DNA from: Laccaria trichodermophora
Lineage: Eukaryota > Basidiomycota > Agaricomycetes > Agaricales > Hydnangiaceae
Length of the DNA: 64,000 nucleotides
Direction: 5' to 3'
NCBI GenBank assembly: GCA_018417955.1
Contig: JACTVC010000002.1
Span: forward strand, 682,001 to 746,000
This document shows positions 1-9,186 of the stretch, piece by piece; positions within the stretch are counted from its first letter, which is position 1; each line of letters begins with the position of its first letter. The notes under the pieces were generated by a model. That model was given only the letters and a program-made list of their open reading frames with translations, had not been told where the DNA came from and searched no databases. A program made the position numbers and the translations under genes.

Positions 1-22
1 CTAGAAAGTACCGAGATAGTTG

Positions 23-301
23 TTAGGCTTTCAATGGGCTTGAAGGAATGTAGAAGTCAGCACGGTAGGCCGAGATCATGGACTGATCAACGCAAACATC
101 CTCGTCACTTTCTTCGACGTCGTTGACATCGAGGATGAGACCCCAGTGCTGCTCGCTCAGACGATCAACATGGCCGAAGAACGCCTTCATCGCTTGCCAA
201 CTTTGTTCATGACTAAATTGCAAAGGCTGTACAAAAGTCCCATTTCGGAACACGACAAATGCACGCTCGACCTGATTGGCAATATCAGTGATGTGTGTCA
301 T
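23..301 (-). CDS. Hypothetical protein fragment at the window edge
   Basis: A 92-codon ORF beginning at an ATG near 301 and ending at 23. It contains no domain I recognise. The translation looks protein-like: a mixed hydrophobic start, a W-rich central stretch (SWQAMKAFFGHV, HWGLILDV) and an acidic stretch EESDEDV. A short ATG-initiated ORF lies directly upstream on the same strand (about 405-310), so this may be the last exon of a small gene. It sits just downstream of the degraded DUF6532-type gene and may belong to the same transposon-associated cluster. Function is not assigned. Confidence 0.25.
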   Translation of the reverse strand: MTHITDIANQVERAFVVFRNGTFVQPLQFSHEQSWQAMKAFFGHVDRLSEQHWGLILDVNDVEESDEDVCVDQSMISAYRADFYIPSSPLKA

Positions 302-462
302 TACACGACGAAGCTACGTACCGCAGTGAGACTGAGAGCATAGAGACCTTTTGGTGGGGCTGTCGCACTGAGGGCTGGATGGAGGACTGAGCTCATGGTG
401 TACCCGATGTACTGCTTGATTGTTGACCTTAAGAATGATGATTGAAGAAATCCTTCCGGAGC

Positions 463-2480
463 CTATTGCAACTCTATTAGTGATTTCGCAATCAAATCGA
501 GGTGGTTAGCATAATATACCTGGTAATCCGGATGGCGTCGATCCAACTTTGATGATTGTGGGGTCGGAACTTCGTAGTAAGCCGGCCCATCAGGTCTCAG
601 TGCCCAGCGCACGTATTCGTGGATTTTCTGTGGTTGGTTGGTGAACTCCGATTGCTCAAAGAACTTTTTGACAGTCTCGAGAATAGTGGTGGCGAGTTTT
701 GACCTTTGGCTCTTGATTCTGCTGTACGCCTGTATCGGGAGTCCTCATGAGTGGTTACTAATGTTGAAAAGCGTGGCAATGCTCACCGCGAGAACAACAG
801 GGTCAGTGGAAGTGAGGGTAAAAGAAACATTGTCGAAGACAAGATTGAACACCTGCTGTGTGGTGGTGAGGAAGACAGGTGATTCACATGTCCATTCCAG
901 AAAGGGTTCTTGGGAGTTGTAGAAAGCGTGAGTAATCGTTGGGATAAAAACTTTTGCCCAGTGACTGTTGTTGAGAAATTGGCGGCCATCTGTGTTCGTT
1001 GGGTTAGTGGCAGAATCTCCAATCGATTTGGAAGGTTTGGATTTCTTTTCTGCCTTCTTGACCTTCTCAGGCTTAATTTTCGAAATCTATGCTCGACTTG
1101 TTAGCACTGATAAATCCCAGGCAAAGTCCTCACCTTTTTATCCTTTCTTTCGATCTCATCATCGCTTTCCACAAGCACGACAAGCTAAGAAGGGTTTTAG
1201 ATAGGTCAGTTATGATTGAGTTATGGCTGTACCTTGTTCTTGCGAGTATGGTCGCATTGCAGGTCTTTGGGGTATACGGGCGCCTGGGGGATGGGGGCAT
1301 CACCATGACGAGGTTCAAACTTGGATGGCCGGGCTGCTTTTGCATCCTCATCGTTGAGGCCACCACTTTGGAGGGGATCGATGAGCTCCGACAGTTTCTT
1401 TGATGGAATGTTTTTCCGTAGGCCAGAGTTCTGATATGTCTTGGGCGCGGTGTCAAGAGAAGTAAAGCTGCTTATGGGCATTAGTCAGGTTCTAGAACAA
1501 GCACATGATGACAGATGATCATCACATGGACGTACACAACGGCAGCTTTCTTCTTTCCCTGTCGACCCACATCTTCTTCCCTACGAATTCCCTCCATCAT
1601 TGTCTCAACCTCATTCCGCATCGTTCCCTTTGGTGCTTTCTTGGCTCTCTTCTTCCCCTTTGCATATCAAGGTTTGTTAGTTATTGAAACTCTTTAAGTT
1701 TGCACTACTCACCTTCGGCTGTTGAACAGGTTCAGAATCTTCTGCTTCCGAAGGTGAGGCTTCATCGACCGCAGCAAAGTCGAAGTGCTCCCCGTTGTCA
1801 GTCGCATCAACATCATCACGTCCACGTTTACGAAGGGCTACAGAGAGGCGCTGGGGATTGTCCACCTTCATTTCATCATCGAGGTACTCTTCGGCTACAT
1901 TCATTTGGGCAAACAAGAGTTTCGCTTGTTCGCCCTCACGAATCTTTGCCTTAAGTGCCTGTCGCTGGGCTTCACATTCAGCAGCAACCTCCTTAGAGGT
2001 CCGGCGAGGGGTTGGCAGAACAGCAGGATGGATGTTTCGTCCTGAACGGTCAGGTAGTGGAGCACGTTGGGTGATCTCTTGAGGTTGTTTGCGAGGGCGG
2101 CCTTTTTTGGGTTTTGCAGGGAGGTCGTCAATGGTTTGCGCTGCAGATTTGGCTCGTTTCACTGGAGCATCTTCAACTTCTGACTGAGTCTCATTGACAG
2201 GCTTCCTGCCACGTTTCCTCGGAGCGGCATTGGTCGGCGGTAGCTCCTCTTTGTTGTTGCCGTCAGTACCCTCAAGTGAGGGAACAATTGTTCGTTGGCG
2301 ACCCCTTCCCTTGGCCTTTGGTGCAACTTCAACAGTGAACTCTGGCCCATTGTTCAATGGTACGATACTTCCCCCATCGACAAGTAAACCCTGCTGAGCG
2401 TGTTTTTCAATAGGTTCAGTGGTAACTGCGGCTGACGGACAAGATGTAGCCTTGGTGTTGGAAGCACATGTAGTTCGCAT
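463..2480 (-). pseudogene. AT-hook / DUF6532-type gene, transposon-associated, with an in-frame stop
   Basis: The first exon starts at the ATG at 2478-2480 and encodes a basic, low-complexity region with two AT-hook-like motifs (KRGRKPV, KKGRPRKQ). An acidic region and a likely donor after VQQPK follow. A continuing basic exon (KKRAKKAPKG, about 1660-1560), a middle exon (about 1470-1225) and a C-terminal region (about 1000-463) ending in DRRHPDYQ..HLDLIAKSLIEL then TAG are in the style of the Agaricomycete DUF6532 family. AT-hooks bind the minor groove of AT-rich DNA; the DUF6532 role is unknown. The C-terminal frame is open on both sides of a TGA at 745-747. Unless an improbably short 29-nt intron removes it, the copy is broken. 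The gene is divergent from the neighbouring Plavaka transposase, a common context for such genes. Family call is from memory of the motif pattern, so moderately sure. Confidence 0.5.
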
Positions 2481-2699
2481 GGCAGGGAGGGCTCAAGGAG
2501 GAGAGTTTCTGTGCGTAGGAGGATATATGGTAGACTGGTAGTCGTTTGGGGGAGACTGTTGATGCACCGCTGAAAAATAGAATATGAGCTGATTTATTCA
2601 CGTGTCACAGAATGCCGTGGAAACTCTCAAGTCCTACCTTGCCACGTTGTGCCACCACATCTACTTGCTCCAAGGCCAGCAAACACAGGCGTGTTCAGC

Positions 2700-5600
2700 A
2701 TGTTCACATCCCACACCTCCGTTCATGACTGCTTGACCTGTGGGCAAACATGCCGCTCAGCTGGGGGACTTACCCGTCATATGAAAGTGAAGCATCCGAA
2801 AACTCCAGCGCCCTCGGAATCGAAGCACTACAAGTGCATCTATCACCGGAATCTCAATGGTGCCAATTTAACATTACTGTTCAACACATACTTACAGTTT
2901 GGGTTCATTTTAGCAAGGCCATGCACTGCTGACGGGTCTTTCTTGCCTAAACCGATCCCTGATGCGACTACACTAAACCAATCTCCCAACCCCAGTTCTG
3001 ACAATCCGTGGGCACCTTTTCAGGACAGGCTGGCCTTCGATTGGGCCCACTATCACTATGTGCGCTTGCAAACCTCGGAAAGCGACATTCTTGAGGGCTT
3101 AGACCTTTGGCGTGCGACAGTCATCAAACACCAGTCCCAACATGAACCACTGGATGGCGTTCCTTGGAAGAATGTCAACGAGCTTCATGCGATGATCGAC
3201 TCTATAGCTGTCGGAGGGGCTGGCTGGAAATCATATAAGTTCCGCTACACTGGGCCCAAGCCAGCAGCACCGCCGCAATGGATGGAGGAGACGTATGACC
3301 TCAATGCAAGGGATGTGTTAGCGGTACTTGAACATCAAATTGGCTCAACACAGTTTGACGGCCAGTTTGACTATGTGCCGTATCAAGAATTTGATTCTTC
3401 TGGCCATCACGTGTATGCCAACCTCATGTCAGCGTTCTGGGCAAATCAAGAAGCGGTATGTTCTTCAAGAATATATCTATTATCCTATCCACTTACAAAC
3501 AATCCAGGACACCATTGCAGAAGATCCGTTGACACATGGGGCTATGCTTGTCCCTGTAGTCTCTGGTAGTGATAAAACAACAGTTTCCGTCGCGACAGGC
3601 CATCAGGAATACCATCCCGTTTACGCCTCACCTGGTAACCTCTTCAACACAGCTCGTAGAGGACACGGCGAGGGGGTCGCACCCATCGCTTTCCTCCCTA
3701 TCCCTAAAAGTATGTAGGTTTAGATTTATGCCCTTTACTCTGATTAACTATCATTTTCTAGCAAGCAAACGCCAGCGGAAGAAACCAGTATTCCAAAAAT
3801 TTTGTCGCGAACTCTACCATGCTTGTCTCGAGTTAGTCTTCAGCCCACTCAAGCCCTACATGACCAAGCCCAAGGTAGTGAAATGCCCTGACGGACATTT
3901 TCGCCATGCAATCTTTAGTCTCAGCCCCTATATTGCTGATTATCCAGAACAAGTTTGGCTCACAGCGATTGTCTCAAATTGGTGTCCAAAGTAGGTTTTT
4001 CCATTAAGCTACTGTGACTATGTTACCATCTATATCTAGGTGCGATGCCAAACCAACGAACCTTGATGGTCCTGGGAGCCACCGTCGCTCGCATGAGAAG
4101 ACTGATTTCCTCATCAAGACCTTTGATCCCGGAATACTCTGGGATGATTATGGAATCAAACATGACATCGTTGTAAGTTCAGCTTTCCAGTCTTTGCAGC
4201 ATTTGCTCACAACACTTGTTAGCCTTTTACACATAGTTTTCCGCGCGCAGACATTCACGAACTTCTTGCCCCTGACCTCCTCCATCAGCTGATCAAAGGA
4301 ACATTCAAAGACCATCTTGTAGATTGGGTGGTCGAGTATCTACACATCACTCATGGTGAAGCAGCAGCCCTGCAAATTATCGAAGACATCGATCATCGGT
4401 ATGTGATGTTACCCCTTAATATGACTGAAATCTAACGAAAAGTGTAGAATTTCTGCTGTTCCACCATTCCCCGGCCTCCAATGATTCCCCGATGGTCGAG
4501 ACTATAACCAGTGGACGGGTGATGACTCTAAGGCCCTGATGAAGGTAGTATCAGTTATCTTTCTGTTGTCATTGACTTATTAACATGGATAACTAGGTAT
4601 TCCTCAGAGCTGTTGCAGGATATATCCCATCTGCAATGGTTCGCTGCATTTCCACCTTCATGGATGCCTGCTATATTGCCTGTCGGAATGCCATCACAGC
4701 ACCTGCTCTTGAGCATTTCCGAGAAAGCGTTGAACGGTTCCACGATTTACACAACATTTTTATTGAAACAGGTGTTCGAGCATCCATATCATTGCCACGT
4801 CAACATGCGCTAAGCCACTTCTATTATGTGATGCAATTCTTTGGTTCTCCTAATGGAATTTGCTCGTCAATCACAGAATCAAAACACATCAAGGTCGTGA
4901 AAGAGCCTTGGCGTCGATCAAGTCGATACAAGGCACTCATTCAAATGCTTTGAATTATCGTGCGGATGGAGAAAATGGCCACATTACGCCAGATTTTTGC
5001 AGACCGAGGGATGTTGTTTGGAACAATGTCATTGTATATGGCGGGAGTCAGGGCTCCTACCGATGCAACAATTGCTAACCCGAAGTTGACGATGAGGATG
5101 ACGATGGTGGACCAGAACCAGGTGACCCTACACATGGTGCACTGTCTGTCGTCAAGCTCGCATTGAAGCCCTGTATGAATCATTTCATATCTCATGGTTA
5201 AAAGTATGCTGATCATTGCATAGAGTTTTCTTACCCATGTGACCTTGAATCGCTTGCATCCTACATCAATCAACCCAAACTTCCCCTTGCTCTTCGCCAA
5301 TTTCTCTACGCTTGCTGGTATCCTGACCACGAAATTCCCTCAGTAATCAATGATTGTCCCCCTTTTGGGGGTGAAATTCGGGTCTATCACTCAGCGGTTG
5401 CCACATTTTATGCCCCAAGTGATCTCTGTGGGGCTGGAGGTATGCGGCGTGAGCGGATTCACTCTAACCCTTCCTTTCACGGATACCCCCGACGTGATAC
5501 CGTCTTTGTCGTTCTCAATGACTCTGAGCCTGGCATGAAAGGGATGGAAATCACTCGCATCCTCCTTTTTTTTTCTTTTCACTATCGCCAAAAGGCATTT

Positions 5601-5864
5601 TCTTGTGCGCTGATCAACTGGTTTGTCCATGGCGATGAGCCTGATAGAGACACAGGCATGTGGACCGTCGAGTTGGAGTGTATAAGGGACAAGCCCATTT
5701 TCCAAGTTATCGAGGTTGAAACAATCGCCTGTGGTGCTCATTTAATCCCCATCTATGGTACTTCAAGGGTTCCTGATCAGTTCAGTCATCACGACGCATT
5801 AGATAGTTTTTGTTCTTTCTTTGTGAACTGTTTTATTGACCACCATGCACATGAATTTATTTAG
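2700..5864 (+). pseudogene. Plavaka-type DDE transposase, interrupted by a premature stop
   Basis: The chosen start is the ATG at 2700. The N-terminus carries a C2H2 finger (CLTC..GGLTRHMKVKH). Blocks characteristic of basidiomycete Plavaka transposases follow in order: DNPWAPFQDRLAFDWAHYHY, YVPYQEFD, ISEDP-like IAEDPLTHG, SGSDKTTVSVATGHQEYHPV, PHIADYPEQ-like PYIADYPEQVWL, WCPKC, DILHELLAPDLLHQ-like HELLAPDLLHQLIKGTFKD, GLPRQH-like SLPRQHALSHF, ITESKHIKVVKEPWRRS and a C-terminal block (HGYPRRDTVFVVL..GMKGMEI, TIACGAHLIPIYG). Several introns of about 50-60 nt separate these blocks. Within the block after KEPWRRS the frame reads QML, then TGA at 4951-4953, then continues in the same frame through FADRGMLFGT, so the stop interrupts an otherwise aligned protein. 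Plavaka elements move by cut-and-paste with a DDE nuclease. This copy appears recently inactivated because most blocks remain in frame. Confidence 0.8.
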
Positions 5865-6035
5865 ATGTGTATTTAGTATATTTTCGGCTAGTGTACACTC
5901 AAGCATGTCGGGTTTCCTGGTTTCTGGTTTCTGAGTTTCTGGAAACTTCGAAACCAGTGAAAACCACTAAAAACCCGGAATCTATTTTTCCATCTTACTG
6001 ATGCACAGGGGTTGTCTGGCCCCTATCAAAATTAC
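5865..6035. other. 3' flank of the Plavaka gene with short palindromic tract
   Basis: No gene is visible. Around 5905-5965 the sequence repeats TTTCTGGTTTCTGAGTTTCTGG and then GAAACTTCGAAACCAG, giving an imperfect inverted repeat that may be a subterminal part of the Plavaka element. I could not fix an element end. Confidence 0.3.
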
Positions 6036-6059
6036 ATCCGAAATTTTGGACACTGTTGT

Positions 6060-6535
6060 ACTAATACAAATCTGGATGTTTTTTCAGCTGCATTTTTGGA
6101 GCAGTGACATTTACCAAGTCAACTACAACTCCAGACATTTTTTCGGCTGCATTTTTGGGGCAATGACATTCAGCATCTTAAATACAAATCCAGATGTTTT
6201 TTTCAGCTGCATTTTTGGAGCAGTGACATTAACTAAGTTAATCACAAATCTGGACATTTTTTCGGCCGCATTTTTGGGGCAATGTTATTCAGCATGTTAA
6301 ATACAAATCCAGATGTTTTTTCAGCCACATTTTCAGGGCAGTGACATTCACCAAGTCAATGACAAATCTGGACATTTTTTCAGCCACATTTCTGGAGCAC
6401 TGGTATTCTGCATGCTAGTGACAAATCTGGACCTTTCTTCAGCTGCATATTTGGGGCAGTGAAATCCAACATGGCAACCACAAATCCGGACATTTTTTCA
6501 GTCACATTTTCGGAGCACTTGCAGTCAGCATGTCA
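6060..6535. repeat. Minisatellite, about 60-bp unit, eight diverged copies
   Basis: A motif ACAAATCYGGACATTTTTTC, followed by AGCCRCATTTTTGGRGCAGTGACATT-type sequence, recurs at about 6065, 6124, 6183, 6243, 6302, 6361, 6420 and 6479, giving a 59-60 bp period. Copies differ by a few substitutions each (for example GCTGCATTTTTGG against GCCACATTTTCAG), so the array is old. A long ORF across it is an artefact of the near-multiple-of-three period. Confidence 0.85.
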
Positions 6536-6627
6536 ATGCTCCAGGTGATCTCTTGAACACATGTGCATGTGGCCCAACATTTGGCCATTCTGTAGATTAT
6601 ACTTTGGGTACCTATGGTATCATTGAT

Positions 6628-7199
6628 TACAGTCAAAACCCTCATAACCCATGCATCAGATAACCCATAACCCCTGAAATCCCATGCCATTTTGAATCCA
6701 CCAAGTTGGTGGGCAGGGATTTGCATACCATAACCCATAAGTCCATGATAATCCATAACCCATAGCCCTTGGTGGGCAAAACCCATAGGTTTTGGACCCT
6801 AAGTTAGGGTTATACCTACCAAAAATGGTCATAGAACCCCGCATTTTTCACTGACACTCAATAAATTTTTTATTTAAATCTACCACAACACCAAATTTAT
6901 TGACCTGCAGATCACCAAATTCTCTGAAATCAACTTGCAATGCCCCTCCTCCCCAGATCAAGCTTCACTCGATCACAAAGTCAACACTGTTGAATAGAAA
7001 TACATCAATGATGACTTGCCCCAATGGTGCTGATTGTTTTACTTCCAGTCCAGCAAACAAAGAAAATTAGATTTTGTCGAGATTTCCATGATTTTTTTGA
7101 GCGCTTATTGTTTTCCCACCCCCTCCAACCCATAACCTCCAAAAACCCATAGGCTGGACTGTCCATGGAAGGGTATGGGTTACGAGGGTTTCGACTGTA
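6628..7199. mobile_element. Mariner-like MITE flanked by TA
   Basis: The left end reads TA then CAGTCAAAACCCTCATAACC. The right end is the inverted repeat with two substitutions (reverse complement CAGTCGAAACCCTCGTAACC), closing with TA. The terminal inverted repeat is about 22 bp, the element about 570 bp, and the TA dinucleotide on both sides fits a Tc1/mariner target duplication. No transposase ORF lies inside, so it is non-autonomous. The subterminal parts repeat CATAACCCAT and related words. Confidence 0.6.
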
Positions 7200-7477
7200 T
7201 GGCAATAACCACATCTGCAGAATATGCATTGAGCCACACATTAATACCATATGCTGTAAACATCCATTGGTCCCAGGTATGGATCCACAGTGTCCATGTG
7301 TATTGGGCCCATTGGGGTAGCCCTATGACTTATTGGGACAATTGTCAATTTCTATTGTTATGGTACTATAGTGATGTCTATGTATACTTGTGGACTTCTT
7401 GAGGAGACAAGTGGATGACTTAAGAATCCAACTGATAAAGAGGGGGAAAGAAGACAACTCCATTTGACAGGTGGGAG

Positions 7478-8061
7478 TAGTGTTTGAAAGTCCAGTCTGG
7501 TCCAGTTTTTTGATGCCCAGGGGCATTAACCGTAACTGTAACTGGTCTGCCTTTTCCCCAGAAGTCAAAAGACCAGACCGGACTGCAAAAAGACCACAGA
7601 CCGCAGTTTTTTGCAGTCTATAGACCGGTTTCGGTTTGCATCAGTTTTAACCGGTTTATGATCGGTCTTTAGGCCAATATTTTAAAATTATGAATTGGTA
7701 AATTTATTAACATGTCTATTAGCTTCAAAATGAGCCCAAGAACATTAAATTCCGTTAGGAATTGGTACTTCTATAAAATAAGTCTGGTACATCTATTATT
7801 CCCAAAAGTAATTTACATTTTAATTCATATCTCTCTTGTTTTTTGACCAAATCATATGTTCTTGGGTGCATTTTAAAGGGTATTTAAGGGGCTACAAAAG
7901 ACCGGTCCAAACTGGTCAAGACCGGTTCACATTAACCAGTTTTTTTGTGGTCTTTACATCTCAAAAATAAAAAGACCAAACTGCAGGTCCGGTCTTTTGC
8001 GGTCTTGGTCTGGTCTGGTTACAGTCTTTTTCCAGTCATGAGACTGGACTTCCAAACACTA
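7478..8061. mobile_element. Non-autonomous hAT-type MITE with 8-bp target duplication
   Basis: The left end TAGTGTTTGAAAGTCCAGTC (7478-7497) and the right end GACTGGACTTCCAAACACTA (8042-8061) are inverted repeats with one mismatch in 20. Both are flanked by a perfect GGTGGGAG (7470-7477 and 8062-8069). An 8-bp duplication and TAGTG..CACTA ends are hAT hallmarks. The 584-bp interior has no coding ORF but many subterminal copies of ACCGGTC-, GACCGG- and CAGTCT-like words, which are typical transposase binding clusters. Confidence 0.85.
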
Positions 8062-8069
8062 GGTGGGAG

Positions 8070-8926
8070 GGCACCTTATAAACTGTTCAAAAATTGAAAA
8101 TCACAAGGCAACACATGTACTCTCATGCTGCCAGACCAAATCTTTGGGGAAGAACGTCAAAGTGTTTGAAGAAAAACAAAAGGAAGTGTAAAAATAGAAG
8201 TGACATCACCCACTTGATTCCTAGGCAAAACCTTCAAACAAGGTATGACTCAGGGAATGTATGATGTGGGAGAGGTCTATTTGCGTGTGTGACTGCCGCC
8301 TTCAGTGCAGACATCCCATGTGTCAATGCTCTACCCTACCATCTGGCCTTCAGATTGAGCTTCGGGTCAGTGAGATCTGTCATAAGTATGAAGAAATAAA
8401 AGTGGAAGGGAGTAGTGGATAATTTGAAACAAAATGCATACAAAAAATAATGAAAGTGTCTGAGTCCAAAATCCTTCACAAGGGGTGTGGCATGAGCAAA
8501 GCCAAACTATGATGTCATATGTCCTGTTCAGTTGTGGTAAGTAGCTGGATGGTGAATAACTGGTGTTGCACAGCTTGTTCAAACTTGTCAATTCAAAGCC
8601 TTCCTAATACTCATTGAAGGCATTTAGTAATGAACTTGGTGAAGATTCCTAAAATAAAGACTAATAAAAATGCACACAAAGAAAAAATAAAATATGGAGT
8701 GCATCATGAATGGAACAAGTTGCACTTCCACACTGGACACCAGAAGTGCAGTATCCTTCCATGAATGAAACATGTCTGGATGTATCATTAGGTTGTTTCC
8801 AAGATACACAACCTCATCCATGCACACAGGTACAGCAGCTGCACATTGATCCACTAATCAATAGCATAATGCAGGCTGAACTGTTACTATATAGGATGCT
8901 GTCCTGCAAAGTGAGCAAGGGTTGTC
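8070..8926. other. AT-rich stretch without a recognised gene
   Basis: Both strands hold only short ORFs of at most about 75 codons without family motifs. Nothing else is evident up to the target-site duplication of the large hAT element. Confidence 0.5.
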
Positions 8927-8934
8927 CCTACACA
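8927..8934. repeat. Left target-site duplication of the large hAT element
   Basis: CCTACACA directly abuts the left inverted repeat and is repeated exactly at 16722-16729. Confidence 0.85.
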
Positions 8935-9186
8935 TAGTGTTGCCGCGGCTCCGGCTCAGAGCCAGCTGAAGCCAGGAGCCGAGCCGAGTTTAGCCGAAGC
9001 CTAGCCAGAACTGTTGAGTGATGACTCCCACGGCTCGGCTAATTTCGGCTCCGGCTAAGAAGCCGGCTTGAGCTGACTAAGCCAGTTATAAATAGTGATT
9101 GTCTCGCAATAAGGTCAAGAATATACATTGGCATCAATATAGGCGTAAAACATACATGAAGAGTCTCTAAACATATCTAAGGTATC

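Noticed and set aside
6001..6300. 99-codon plus-strand ORF with repeating FGCIFGAM-like sequence
   Set aside because: It is a translation of the 60-bp minisatellite, whose period happens to be a multiple of three.
6595..7200. Possible interstitial telomere repeats (TAACCC words)
   Set aside because: The words are part of CATAACCCAT and not tandem TTAGGG; they belong to a MITE.
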